A DNA stretch of 64,000 nt from Saccharopolyspora sp. SCSIO 74807 (GCF_037023755.1 NZ_CP146100.1:5983501-6047500); one strand, 5' to 3'; shown: positions 53,219 through 62,652, counted from the first letter of the stretch. Program-made: numbers and translations. Notes: generated by a model from the sequence alone, not told the origin.

Positions 53219-53605
53219 GTCAGCACCCCGTATCGCCCGAGACGACAGTCGTCATTCAGTATCGCGATACCCGGACCACATCGGCCGAAACCCGCCGCCG
53301 GCGCCGGTGCGGTCGGTGTCGTGGCCAGCGGAAACTCGTCCGCAATGCGCAGGGCCGGTTAGGCCGATTCGTCGTCACCGAGATACCAGAACCGTTGGAC
53401 CGGCAAGTTCGTGCTGTTCCCGGCCGGGAATCTCATTTCGTCCGGATGAGCCGCTACTCAAGGAATCCGGCGTCCAGCCGGTATTTCGGTTTGCACTGCC
53501 AGCCCGGCGAGCATGTGGACCCACGTTTATCGCGCGGTCCTTCGGTCTAACCAGCGGTACCGCGCGGCCCGGAAGGAGTCCGCGCGGCGACTTCTCCCAC
53601 GAACT
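53219..53605. promoter_or_regulatory. upstream region of the TPP enzyme, 387 bp
   Basis: Two perfect palindromes lie just before the start: GACGAC-A-GTCGTC at 53241-53253 and GTATCGCGATAC at 53259-53270. They are candidate operators or promoter parts of the oxidase operon. The rest to 53605 shows nothing I can name. Confidence 0.55.
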
Positions 53606-53977
53606 TCACGCCCGCGCGAGCTGCTCTTCGAGCTGGGCCTTGGTCATCTTCGAGCGGCCCTTGATGCCACGCGCCTTGGCGTCGGCGTAGAGCTGGGCCT
53701 TGGTGCGCCCGCCGGGGCCGTACCGGTTGCCGGAGCGGATCCCGCCGCGACGCGGAGCGGGGATGTCCTCCATCGAGGTCTTGCTCTGCCGGCTCGCCTC
53801 ACCGCTGCGGGCGCGCTGCTTGTTCACCGTGCGCGCCGCGATTTCCTCGGCACGACCGCGGCTGGCGCCGCGCTGCTCCTGGGAAGCTTCAACGTGCTCG
53901 TACTGGCGGTCGGCCTTGTCGCTCCACTCCTGTTCGCGCGGATTGCGGCGTTGCCGCCGAGAGGTCTGTCGTGGCAT
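53606..53977 (-). CDS. plasmid-stabilization-like / Rho N-terminal-like small basic protein
   Basis: A 123-residue, very basic and hydrophilic protein (MPRQTSRRQRRNPREQEW). The middle is Arg/Ser/Gln-rich and the C-terminus carries KAQLYADAKARGIKGRSKM and TKAQLEEQLARA, a helical module like SAP or Rho N-terminal domains that binds nucleic acid. Actinobacterial relatives are often labelled plasmid stabilization proteins without proof. ATG 53977 follows TGAGGAGGA. It is 80 bp downstream of the DUF1264 gene on the same strand. Confidence 0.78.
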   Translation of the reverse strand: MPRQTSRRQRRNPREQEWSDKADRQYEHVEASQEQRGASRGRAEEIAARTVNKQRARSGEASRQSKTSMEDIPAPRRGGIRSGNRYGPGGRTKAQLYADAKARGIKGRSKMTKAQLEEQLARA

Positions 53978-54057
53978 CGATTCCTCCTCAAGCAGACCGT
54001 GCACTCCCCAACGGCCTTCCCGGTGCACCTTCGGCTAAACCCGGCGGCTCGTCCGCA

Positions 54058-54837
54058 CTACCGCTCGAAGTCGACCTCGTCGAGCCGGGTCTGCACGCTC
54101 CGGCCGCTTTCCCAGGAGTTCGCGCCCGGCGCCACCTGCGGCGTCGGGATGTCGGCCCGGTTGCGCCGCTTGCCGGGCGCGGAGATGCCGAGCGCGCGAT
54201 CGCGGTCGCGGATCGACGCCTCGTCGGCCTGCCCGTCCGCGGTGAACGCCATCATCAATTGCGGAATCCCGTACGGGAAGTCGTCGCGATCGTACTGCCA
54301 GGTGTGGAACGTCTTCCCGTAGGTTCTGACCAGATCTTCGAAGTAGGTTTTCTCCGCGATGTCCGGAATTCCCGGAGCGGCCAGGATGCCGGACTTGACC
54401 TCGTAGTCGTGGCTGTGCCACAGCCGCTTCTCGTCTTCGGGCAGTTCGCGGAAGCGGTCCTCGCCGATGATGTACTCGATACCGATCAGCCGGGCATCGG
54501 GCGCGTTGCGGTCGAAGATGACGCACTGGTGCAGGTCGTGGCGCAGGTGGACGCAGAAGTGCGACGCCTGCACCTGCCTGCCCATTTCATCGGCGTACAT
54601 GTGGAAGCCGTTGAGGTAGGTGCTCATCGCCTCCAGCGGATACTTCGGCTGCAGCACGCCCGCCGCCAGGTCGAGGGCCCGATGCTTCGCGGAATGCCCC
54701 TTGCCGATCTTGGCCAGCGTCGCCGCCTTGCGGCCGAGCGTGATGCCGACCGTGGTCACCACCCCGAGGGCCACACCGAAACCGACGGCTCCGGCCGTCC
54801 CTCGGCCGGAGCCGCACGAGCAGTGGGTGGATGTCAT
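54058..54837 (-). CDS. DUF1264 / oil-body-associated-protein-like protein
   Basis: A 259-residue protein. After a hydrophobic N-terminal stretch (about 14-33) the conserved block runs TYLNGFHMYADEMGRQVQASHFCVH, ARLIGIEYIIGEDRF, KRLWHSHDYEVKSGIL and TYGKTFHTWQYD, as in the DUF1264 family known in plants as oil body-associated proteins. The bacterial function is not known. ATG 54837 is used; it has Cys at 6 and 8 but no clear lipobox. It precedes the plasmid-stabilization-like gene. Confidence 0.85.
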   Translation of the reverse strand: MTSTHCSCGSGRGTAGAVGFGVALGVVTTVGITLGRKAATLAKIGKGHSAKHRALDLAAGVLQPKYPLEAMSTYLNGFHMYADEMGRQVQASHFCVHLRHDLHQCVIFDRNAPDARLIGIEYIIGEDRFRELPEDEKRLWHSHDYEVKSGILAAPGIPDIAEKTYFEDLVRTYGKTFHTWQYDRDDFPYGIPQLMMAFTADGQADEASIRDRDRALGISAPGKRRNRADIPTPQVAPGANSWESGRSVQTRLDEVDFER

Positions 54838-54910
54838 GCACCGGGCCTACCCGGGCGCCTCGGACGTTACGCGCCGCTCGGACCGCCGGTGGGTTCGCGG
54901 CCGTCCGAGC

Positions 54911-55183
54911 TCAGTGTTGTGGGTCGGCGACGCTCAATGCCCGGATGAAGGCCGGTCGACGCCGCGTCGGCAGGTAGTCGAGCGAAGCGAGACCGGCCCG
55001 GGCCGCACAGACCTGACAGATGCGGCGGCCGTCGTCGGGCGGCATCTCGGCACGAAGGGCGTGGACCGGGCCGTGCACCTCGCACCCGCAGTGCGCATGC
55101 GGGACTTCACCGCCCGACACGGGGATGTGCCACACGGGTTCGCGGATGCTGGAGACCCACTGCGGCAGCTGTCGATCAGTCAC
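54911..55183 (-). CDS. small Cys-containing protein, possible zinc ribbon
   Basis: A 90-residue protein with AHCGCEVHGPVHAL and, about 20 residues on, RRICQVCAARAG, a CxC plus CxxC arrangement that could bind zinc. No family is recognised. It uses GTG 55183 at the edge of an inverted repeat (CACAACCT...AGGTTGTG, 55181-55225) shared with the divergent P450 promoter, so the two genes may be co-regulated. Confidence 0.6.
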   Translation of the reverse strand: MTDRQLPQWVSSIREPVWHIPVSGGEVPHAHCGCEVHGPVHALRAEMPPDDGRRICQVCAARAGLASLDYLPTRRRPAFIRALSVADPQH

Positions 55184-55210
55184 AACCTGAGTTCTCGGCT
55201 AGATGGACGA

Positions 55211-55222
55211 AACCTATAGGTT
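55211..55222. promoter_or_regulatory. palindromic operator before the P450 gene
   Basis: AACCTATAGGTT is a perfect 12-bp palindrome inside a wider repeat CACAACCT (55181-55188) ... AGGTTGTG (55218-55225). It lies 100 bp before the P450 start and between divergent genes. Confidence 0.6.
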
Positions 55223-55321
55223 GTGCAGCCTAGTGCTGGCCTAAGACTGATGCGACCCCCCTGGGTGCGAGGACAATGCATCGACGTCCGTCCACCACCC
55301 GACCGGAAAGAAGTGACCGAC

Positions 55322-56494
55322 ATGACCAGGCCGTCCACCACCTTCGAAGGTCTGCACGAGTGGTTGCGCTCCGCGCGGGAGGAAGCCGCGGTGCAGGTCG
55401 ATCACGACAACCGCACCGTGCAGCTGTTCGGCTATCCGGAGGTCTACACCGCGCTGACCGAGACCGGCGACTTCTCCTCCGATCTCAACGAGCTCGCGCC
55501 CCGGAGCACGCAGGGCGACGTCTTCGCCGAAGGCAACTTCATCAACCTCGACCCTCCGCGGCACGACCGGCTGCGCGGGCTCGTCAGCAGGGCGTTCACC
55601 CCCAAGGTGATCGCGGGGCTGCAACCGCGGATCACCGAGGTCACCGACGGACTGCTCGCGGCAGCGGGCACCGAGTTCGACCTGGTCGACGCGCTGGCCT
55701 ACCCGTTACCGGTGATCGTGATCGCGGAGCTGCTGGGCATCCCGACCGACGACCGCCCGCTGTTCCGGAAATGGGCGGACACGCTGCTGTCCCAGCAGGC
55801 CGGGGACTTCAGCCAAGAGCAGCTGGAGCGCACCCGCGCACAGGTCGAGCCGACCATGCGGGAACTGAACGAGTACCTGCTCGGGCACATCCGCGCTCGC
55901 CGCGCGGCCCCTGTCGACGATCTGACCAGTCAACTCACCGCGGCGGAGGCGGATGGACGGGCGCTGACCGACGGAGAGATCATCGGGTTCGCCGGACTGC
56001 TGCTCATCGCGGGCCACATCACCACCACCGCGCTGCTGGGCAACAGCATCCAGATCATGAACGAGCACCCCGAGATCGCCGGGCAACTGCGCGCGGACCG
56101 GGAGCTCATCCCGCAGGCCGTCGAGGAGTTCCTGCGCTATCGGTCGCCGTTCCCCATGGTCGGCAGGCGCACTACGCGGGAGCTGTCCATCGGCGGGGTG
56201 CCGATCCCGCAGGACTACATGGTTCTCCCGTGGCTGGCCTCGGCCAACCGCGACGCGAGCCATTTCGACGCACCGGACACAGTGGACATCCACCGCAAGC
56301 CGAACAAGCACCTGTCCTTCGGCAAGGGAATTCACTTCTGCATCGGCGCCCCACTCGCCCGCCTGGAGGCGAAGGTGGCGCTGAACCGGCTGTTCGACCA
56401 CTACCAGCACATCGACGTGGTCGGCGGCGAGTTCTTCGACGCCAAGACCATGGTCGCCGCCAAGCAGCTCGCGGTGCAGGCCAGGCCACGCTGA
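55322..56494 (+). CDS. cytochrome P450
   Basis: A 390-residue soluble bacterial P450. The heme-cysteine loop is FGKGIHFCIGAPLARLE, and the ExxR motif of helix K is EEFLR. In helix I the usual AG-x-(D/E)-T reads AGHITTT, so the acidic residue of the oxygen-activating pair is replaced by Ile; this occurs in some subfamilies and may reflect substrate-assisted proton delivery. ATG 55322 is used; GGAAAGAAG is upstream. No ferredoxin gene is adjacent. The substrate is unknown. It is divergent from the small Cys protein. Confidence 0.93.
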   Translation: MTRPSTTFEGLHEWLRSAREEAAVQVDHDNRTVQLFGYPEVYTALTETGDFSSDLNELAPRSTQGDVFAEGNFINLDPPRHDRLRGLVSRAFTPKVIAGLQPRITEVTDGLLAAAGTEFDLVDALAYPLPVIVIAELLGIPTDDRPLFRKWADTLLSQQAGDFSQEQLERTRAQVEPTMRELNEYLLGHIRARRAAPVDDLTSQLTAAEADGRALTDGEIIGFAGLLLIAGHITTTALLGNSIQIMNEHPEIAGQLRADRELIPQAVEEFLRYRSPFPMVGRRTTRELSIGGVPIPQDYMVLPWLASANRDASHFDAPDTVDIHRKPNKHLSFGKGIHFCIGAPLARLEAKVALNRLFDHYQHIDVVGGEFFDAKTMVAAKQLAVQARPR

Positions 56495-56561
56495 CCGCAG
56501 CCGTGCACACCGGCGTCGACCCGCACATACTCGCTGCAGGATCACGCGGGAAGGAGTCGAG

Positions 56562-56771
56562 ATGGCACCCCGATTCTCAGTCGGCGACCACGTCGAATGG
56601 AATTCCGAAGCGGGCTACGTCTCGGGCGTCATCATCGAGAAGCACACCGAAGACGTCGAATACAAGGGCCACACGCGCCGCTGCAGCCCGGACGACCCGC
56701 AGTACGAGATCAAGAGCGACAAAACATCCCACGTCGCCATGCACAAAGGCGACGCGCTGACGAAACTGTAG
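56562..56771 (+). CDS. DUF2945 (HVA1/Tudor-like) protein
   Basis: A 69-residue protein of the DUF2945 family: FSVGDHVEWNSEAGYVSGVI, then the block YEIKSDKTSHVAMHKGDAL. The fold is a small Tudor-like barrel; the role is unknown, although it is common as a single-gene stress-type protein. ATG 56562 follows AAGGAG. It marks the right edge of ordinary high-GC sequence; the next genes are lower in GC. Confidence 0.88.
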   Translation: MAPRFSVGDHVEWNSEAGYVSGVIIEKHTEDVEYKGHTRRCSPDDPQYEIKSDKTSHVAMHKGDALTKL

Positions 56772-56927
56772 GCGCGTGTATTCTTTGCGGACCGGACGCC
56801 GTGGGCGTACCCACCGGCACTTTCGACTTCCGTTTCCCGGTGCCGACCTTCGTGCTGACCCGCAGTTGTCAGCGCGCTAACACCTAACGCCGCCCAACAC
56901 ACTCCGAGCCACCAATTTCGCATACAC

Positions 56928-57311
56928 CTACGCGGCATCTGCCAGCAGCCGATCAAGTCGGTCCTCGAAGTCGCAAACTTCATTCACCCGAAGGTCAACC
57001 GTCCACTCGCTGCTATCGAACGCTGCAATCCTCGCCGTTTCCTCGCCTGCGCAAATAGCTCGGATCTCCCCGTTCGTCACCTGAACCAATCCGTCGGCAA
57101 GGTTCACCAAGTCGGACCATGCCAGCACGTAGGGCACTGCATCGACCTTCTCGTCGAACTCGTCCCAAGACATGCCATACGGCAACGAACCAGTGCCCTC
57201 CAGATCATGAATCCGCCACTCCCAGCAATTATCGCCAACAAGCCGGAGAATGTCCTTGAGACCGATCAGCCGTCCATTGGAGGGCCACATCGGAAACACT
57301 CTGGCCACCAT
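56928..57311 (-). CDS. immunity-like small protein, unknown family
   Basis: A 127-residue acidic protein containing LKDILRLVGDNCWEWRIHDLEG and CDFEDRLDRLL. GGAGG lies 6 nt before ATG 57311. Its base composition is lower in GC than the window average. It is the second small gene downstream of the Rhs toxin, on the same strand, 232 bp after the first, so a second or alternative immunity protein is plausible; no family was recognised. Confidence 0.6.
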   Translation of the reverse strand: MVARVFPMWPSNGRLIGLKDILRLVGDNCWEWRIHDLEGTGSLPYGMSWDEFDEKVDAVPYVLAWSDLVNLADGLVQVTNGEIRAICAGEETARIAAFDSSEWTVDLRVNEVCDFEDRLDRLLADAA

Positions 57312-57543
57312 TATGAACCTCCGACGGGACCGCGAGCACGGACGCTCAAACACGCCACACTGACATGCACCAAGCGACTCCCCTGTCTCTTTCATCAGCA
57401 TCATCCGCAGGTACCGACTTCAGCCTGCAAGACCGAGTCAGATTGGCAAGCGAATTTTCGCTCCCTAGCGTTCGCTTACGAAGCGAGATTCGAGACGATC
57501 GGTTGCGCAGACACGGAAAGCGAATCAAAAGCACGACGCAAAA

Positions 57544-57954
57544 TCAAATATAATGCTCCAAACGCATGTTCAACTGACGCAAGCCGGCTGAATGCAACTC
57601 TTCGATGAACAAGCTGACGCAATCGTCCACCTCGCGCAGCGTATGCAGCCCGCTCCACTTGTCGGGCTCGAAAGCAGATCCCACGCGCCACCTGTCGTCG
57701 AGCCTTTCGATCCGTACGGCCCCGCGCTCATCAAACGACATCGACTCAAACTCGAAGTTTTCTCGGTCGTCCGCTCCGCTCCTCGACCACAGAGCAAGTG
57801 CATGTGCCAAATCCACCACCGGGAAGTACGGCTCGGAGTAAACCACGCAGCCCGCATCAACCACATGAAACTCAGCCTCTACATGCACCAACACTTCGGC
57901 CCATCTGTCCGTTCGGAGATCTTCGGCATTCAGGTTCCGGAACGACATCCGCAT
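57544..57954 (-). CDS. probable immunity protein (DUF7878-like)
   Basis: A 136-residue protein beginning MRMSFRNLNAEDLR, with VVYSEPYFPVVDLAHALALW, a pattern I associate with the DUF7878 family. It is rich in Asp and Glu. It starts only 10 bp after the Rhs toxin stop on the same strand, the classic place for the cognate immunity gene of a polymorphic toxin, and shares its lower GC. The immunity role is inferred from position. Confidence 0.7.
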   Translation of the reverse strand: MRMSFRNLNAEDLRTDRWAEVLVHVEAEFHVVDAGCVVYSEPYFPVVDLAHALALWSRSGADDRENFEFESMSFDERGAVRIERLDDRWRVGSAFEPDKWSGLHTLREVDDCVSLFIEELHSAGLRQLNMRLEHYI

Positions 57955-57964
57955 GAGAGCACCA

Positions 57965-60900
57965 TCATATATTCTTCACCGGGAACGCATTGAACACTTC
58001 CCCGTCGGAGTTTACAAGGACCTTAACAGTGGACTCGCCCTTGGTGCCGATCGACCTGCCCAAGTCAGCGAACACCTGAAACGAATCCGGATCGCCCTGA
58101 TTTGGCTTGAAGATGGCGTCCGGTGTTTTCAGCCCGTCAGCGACCCATTGCTGCGCGACTTGCGGATCAGTGGTGTCGAACTTTCGGTACCGGCCGCCAA
58201 AATCTGACAGATGCTTATTTTTGATAAATATTTCATGGGGCTTTTCGGCTGCTTTGAACGCCAAGCTCGATGCTTGTTCGAGGCCGATTCCGGTACAACT
58301 CTGCAGTCCTAGCGGATCGATCAGACCGGAAGGGTTGGCGACATAAACGTGCGGGTTGGGTCCCGCGTCGAGTCCAAGCGGGTCCGTTGAAGTGTAGCGC
58401 CCGGTATCCGGGTCGTAGTGCCGGAAGTAGTTGTAGTTGAGGCCGGTTTCGGGGTCGGCGTATTGGCCGGGGAAGCGTAGTGGGGTGGACGTTCCGGTGC
58501 GGGATTCGCCGAGGTTCTGTCCCCACAGTGTGGTGCGGTGCGTCCAGGCGATGTCGCCTTGGTCGTTGATGAGTTCGGTGGGGGTTCCGACGAGGTCGGT
58601 GATGATGGCGTGGAATTGTTCGTCGATCCACGGCTGGGAGGCGTCGCGCAGTGGGGGGCGTTCGCGCTGGGTCAGCGGGCGGAAGCTACCGGGTGCGTAG
58701 TCCCAAACCGTGGCCCGAGCATCACCACGGTCAGCGTCTTCGGAAACACCGCCCGCGCGGGTCTGCTCGGCCAGGGCGGAGCCGTCCCAAGCGAAGTCGA
58801 GCTGCTCCACGACCTCATCATCGGCGTCGAGGCGGTGCTTGGCGATGCGGCGGCCGAGCGGGTCGTAGTGGTAGTGCCAGCGGGTGCCGTCGGGGGTGGT
58901 GACGCCGGTCATGCGGTCGTCGGCGTCCCAGGTGTAGTGCCAGGTGGCGGGCTTTTCGGAGAGGCGTTTTTGCTGGCGCAGGGTCATGCGGCCTTGGGCG
59001 TCGTGCTCGTAGCGGACTTTGCCCGCGCGGCGGATGAGGGTGCCGTTGTACTCGCGGTTGCCGAGCGCTTCGGAGTCGGGCGAGTCGGTGGGTGCCGGCC
59101 ACGTCCCCTCGGTGATGTTGCCCGCCGCGTCGTAGGCGTAGCGCTCGGTCCAGCCGGAGCCGTGGACCGTGGTCACGCGCCCGACCTGGTCGAGGTCGAA
59201 GGTACGGGTACCGCCAAGTTGGTCCTCGATGCGGGAGAGGAACCCGTCGGCGCGGTAGCTGTAGGCACGCTGCTGGGTACGTCGACCGTCGCGACCGGTC
59301 AGAGCTTGGGAGATGAGCTGGTCGTTGAGACCCCATTCCTGGGCCAGGACCGCTTCGCCGCCGAGCGAGCGCTGGATCTCCCGCCCGGCTGCGTCGTGTT
59401 CGAAGTGGAGGGTGCGGCCTGCGGTGTGCAGCGCGGTCGGGTTGCCGTTCGGGTCGTAGTCCCAGTCGCTTGCCGCGCCGGACGGAGTCACTCGCCGGGT
59501 GCGACGGCCCAGCGCGTCATAGGTGGAGGTCAGGGTGCGGTCGTTGATGGTTTCGGCCAGCACCCGGCCCAGCGGGTCGCGGTCGAAGAGCACCCGCGCG
59601 TGCGGGTTGGTGGCTTCGCGCAGTCGTCCGGCTTGGTCGTAGCAGAAGGTGGCGACGGCATCGCTGTTGCGGCGTTCGGTGACCTGGCCCAGCAGGTCGC
59701 GGGTGAAGGTGGTGGTCTCGCCTGCGCCGTTGGTGCGCTCGACGAGTTGGCCTGCCGGGTCGTGGCGGTAGCGCAGCGTCCGACCGTTGAAGTCGTGCTC
59801 AGCGACCAGATTTCCGGCCACGTCGTACTGGTAACGCCACACCAAGCCCTGCTCGTTGGTGACGCTGGTCAGGCGTAGTTCGGTGTCGTAGCCGAACGCC
59901 AAGCGCGTGCCGTCAGGGCGGACTTCGGCCGCGGGCAGGTCGAAATGGGTCACCTCGGTGCTCGTGCGTTGCCCGAGCGGGTCGATGTGGGTGTGCAGGT
60001 TGCCTTCGGCGTCGTAGAGCCACCGCTCGGTCGCCCCGTCCGGCAGGGTCCGCCAGGCGGGTTTGCCATCAACGGTCCAGCCCAGGCGGGTCACCCCGCC
60101 GACCGGGTCCGACAGCGCGGTGACTCGACCGAACGCGTCCCGCTCATAGCGCGTCGTGGCGCCGAGCGGGTCGGTGATCGCGGTCGGCAAGCCCGCGGCA
60201 TCGGTGTCGACGCGGCGAGTGTTGCCCAGCGCGTCGGTGACGCGAAGCAGGCGCCCTCGCTCGTCGTAGTCGTACGTCGTGGCCGCGCCCGCCGGATCCA
60301 CAGTGCGCGCGAGGTTGCCGCGGGCGTCGTACTCCCGGTGCGAGACCGTGCCATCCGGAGCGGTCACGATGATCGGCTGGCGCAGCTCGTTGTAATCGAG
60401 CCGGACCAGGCCGCCGTCCGGGCGGCGCAGCGTGGTCAGGTTGCCGCGCTCGTCGTACTCGTAGCTGGTCGTGCGGCCCAGCGGGTCGATGCGGGACAGC
60501 AGCAGGTCGAACTCGTCCCACTCGGAGACCGTTTCGGCTCCGAGCGGGTCGACCTCCCGGACGACCTGGCCGGAGTGGTTGAGGTGGTAGGCGGTGCGGT
60601 GTCCGAGCGAGTCGGTCACGTAGGTGATGCCGTGGTCGGTGTCGTAGGTGATCGTGCCGCTCAGGAAGCCGTCCGAGCCGTCGGTGCGCACGCACCTGCC
60701 CTCGGCGTCGTAGGTGTAGCGGTATTGCACGCCGTTGCGGTCGGTCCACCCGGTGATCTGGCCCGCGGCGTCGTAGTCGAACCGCAGCGGCTGCCCGGAC
60801 TCGTTGACCACTTCGGTCAGCCGCTCGTCGCGGTAGCCGTAGCGCATCAGCGCCACGTCCGCACCGTTGTCGGCGTCGCACAGGTACAGGCCCGTGACCA

Positions 60901-62437
60901 AACGGTCCTTGGTCTCGACGCGGATGCGGTAGCCACCGCTGTGGCGGATCTCCTGCGGCAGGCCCGTGTCGTCGTAGGAGACCTCGATCCGATTGCCGTT
61001 GCGGTCGGTGATCGAGGACAGCAGCCAGCACGCGTCGTACTGCACGAACCGCAGCGTGCGACCGCGATCCGGATCAGTGATCAGATAAGCACCGTCGTCC
61101 GAGCGTTCCAGCGGCCACCGAGGACCCACCACCGGCAGCACCGCCGCGCCCGGCCCGGGATGCGGATACGGCACCGTCAGCCCGTCTTCGGAGGCGAAGT
61201 ACACGCCGTCGTCGTCGGCCTCCACCCGCTGGTCCAATGTGGACGACCAGCTCGGTCCGAAGAACAACCCGTGCCGATGCGACGACACGTGCGTGCGCCC
61301 CAGCACCAGGGGCAGGACACCGTCGAGCTCGACGTCGGTCTGCGACAGCAGCATCCGGCCGCTGTCCACATCGATCGGATCGATCCGGAACGACTTCTTC
61401 CCCCACGGCATCACCGACTTGGCTTTCGCCCCCAGCTGCCGCCCGAGCCGGCCCGCTCCCGCAGCCGCGCCCTTCGCCGCACTGGCCAGTTTCCCGCCGG
61501 CGCCGACCAGCTTTCCGCCGAGCTTGGCGACTCGGCCGAACGGTATGACCGTTAACGCCGTATCCACCAAGATCGACGTCAAACTGCCTTCGCCGGTGGC
61601 TGCGTAGATACCGGCGTCGATGGCCAGGGCGGCGCCGCCGGTGATGCCGGCGGCGATGAGGAAGGCGCCGCCGACGGCGTTGCCGACCACCGGGATCGCC
61701 TGCAACACCAGACCCACGACCGCGAGCGCGCCCGAGACGACCTTCAGCGCCGAGGAGATCTCCTTGAGCACGTCCTTGTTCTCGCGGATGAAGTCCTGTC
61801 CCTGGCCGATGAGGTCGTAGCTGGCCGGGGGCTCTTTGAACCGCATCCCCTTGGCCTCGTTGATGCGATTCGTGCACTCCCGGGCCGCAGCGGTCATCTC
61901 CGTGCGCAGACCGTTGGCCTTGTCCACGCAGTCCTGCCACGCCACCCGAGCCGACGACAACGCCGCCGACGCATCCCCCGCGTCCGACTCATACGGCGCT
62001 GCGGGCGGTGGCGGACGCCCCGCCGGAGCATGGGCTTGTTCGTCGCGGACCTTGTCCGCATGAGCCCGGTCGGCGGACCGCGCCCGCTCCACACGGCCCT
62101 CGCTGGCCTTGAGCTGCTCCCACAACCCAGGCGCCTGCTGCGCCAACGGCCGCATCCGCCCCTGAAGCTCGGACAACCGCGAGGAAAACCGGGACAACGC
62201 CGAGCCGACCTGGCTGAACGCCGTGCCCGTCACCCGCAGATCCGGCGGCAACTCCGAATCGATCTTCTCCCGGAACTGCTCCGCCTCCGGACCCTGGAAC
62301 TGACCAGTGTCCATGCCCGTGATCCGCTCCGCCGCATGCGACGCCGACCCGCCGAACCGGTCGTACCGCCGAGCCGAACCCGCGATCGCCTCCGGCGAAC
62401 CACCCAACGAGAACAAGTGCCCCGGAAAATCCGCCAC
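57965..62437 (-). CDS. Rhs/YD-repeat polymorphic toxin with WXG-like N-terminus
   Basis: About 1490 residues. The N-terminal 110 or so (MADFPGHLFSLGG onward) are helical and resemble WXG100-type secretion domains. A Pro-rich linker and a hydrophobic Ala/Gly segment (about 240-290) follow. The long Rhs shell has many YD repeats such as YDYDERGRLLRVTD and ends at RYTSTDPLGLDAGPNPHVYVAN and LIDPLGL. The last about 110 residues, from QSCTGIGLEQAS to AFPVKNI, are the variable toxin. KNKHLSDFGGRY and LGRSIGTKGES with the final FPV are reminiscent of BECR-fold ribonuclease toxins; this is tentative. GTG 62437 is chosen because the WXG-like start begins there. An EccC gene upstream suggests type VII export. 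Confidence 0.85.
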   Translation of the reverse strand: MADFPGHLFSLGGSPEAIAGSARRYDRFGGSASHAAERITGMDTGQFQGPEAEQFREKIDSELPPDLRVTGTAFSQVGSALSRFSSRLSELQGRMRPLAQQAPGLWEQLKASEGRVERARSADRAHADKVRDEQAHAPAGRPPPPAAPYESDAGDASAALSSARVAWQDCVDKANGLRTEMTAAARECTNRINEAKGMRFKEPPASYDLIGQGQDFIRENKDVLKEISSALKVVSGALAVVGLVLQAIPVVGNAVGGAFLIAAGITGGAALAIDAGIYAATGEGSLTSILVDTALTVIPFGRVAKLGGKLVGAGGKLASAAKGAAAGAGRLGRQLGAKAKSVMPWGKKSFRIDPIDVDSGRMLLSQTDVELDGVLPLVLGRTHVSSHRHGLFFGPSWSSTLDQRVEADDDGVYFASEDGLTVPYPHPGPGAAVLPVVGPRWPLERSDDGAYLITDPDRGRTLRFVQYDACWLLSSITDRNGNRIEVSYDDTGLPQEIRHSGGYRIRVETKDRLVTGLYLCDADNGADVALMRYGYRDERLTEVVNESGQPLRFDYDAAGQITGWTDRNGVQYRYTYDAEGRCVRTDGSDGFLSGTITYDTDHGITYVTDSLGHRTAYHLNHSGQVVREVDPLGAETVSEWDEFDLLLSRIDPLGRTTSYEYDERGNLTTLRRPDGGLVRLDYNELRQPIIVTAPDGTVSHREYDARGNLARTVDPAGAATTYDYDERGRLLRVTDALGNTRRVDTDAAGLPTAITDPLGATTRYERDAFGRVTALSDPVGGVTRLGWTVDGKPAWRTLPDGATERWLYDAEGNLHTHIDPLGQRTSTEVTHFDLPAAEVRPDGTRLAFGYDTELRLTSVTNEQGLVWRYQYDVAGNLVAEHDFNGRTLRYRHDPAGQLVERTNGAGETTTFTRDLLGQVTERRNSDAVATFCYDQAGRLREATNPHARVLFDRDPLGRVLAETINDRTLTSTYDALGRRTRRVTPSGAASDWDYDPNGNPTALHTAGRTLHFEHDAAGREIQRSLGGEAVLAQEWGLNDQLISQALTGRDGRRTQQRAYSYRADGFLSRIEDQLGGTRTFDLDQVGRVTTVHGSGWTERYAYDAAGNITEGTWPAPTDSPDSEALGNREYNGTLIRRAGKVRYEHDAQGRMTLRQQKRLSEKPATWHYTWDADDRMTGVTTPDGTRWHYHYDPLGRRIAKHRLDADDEVVEQLDFAWDGSALAEQTRAGGVSEDADRGDARATVWDYAPGSFRPLTQRERPPLRDASQPWIDEQFHAIITDLVGTPTELINDQGDIAWTHRTTLWGQNLGESRTGTSTPLRFPGQYADPETGLNYNYFRHYDPDTGRYTSTDPLGLDAGPNPHVYVANPSGLIDPLGLQSCTGIGLEQASSLAFKAAEKPHEIFIKNKHLSDFGGRYRKFDTTDPQVAQQWVADGLKTPDAIFKPNQGDPDSFQVFADLGRSIGTKGESTVKVLVNSDGEVFNAFPVKNI

Positions 62438-62652
62438 CGCAACCCCCACCGCACGAGACCCACTCCCGCGACCAGCCCGCACCGACACCTCGGCGCGAAC
62501 GGCGACCCGGCACGAACAACAGCCCGGCGCGCAGCGTTCACCCGCGACTACCAGCCGTGATCACGACAGATCAGCGCGAGTGTACGACACCACCCGGGCC
62601 CGCCGGGGCCGCTTGCGGAAAACCACCCCGGCGGGCAACCGGACCAGCCCGA

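Noticed and set aside
57207-57608. Small open frames in the gap between the two immunity-like genes
   Set aside because: No ribosome binding site or recognisable motif; the composition is consistent with non-coding or remnant sequence.
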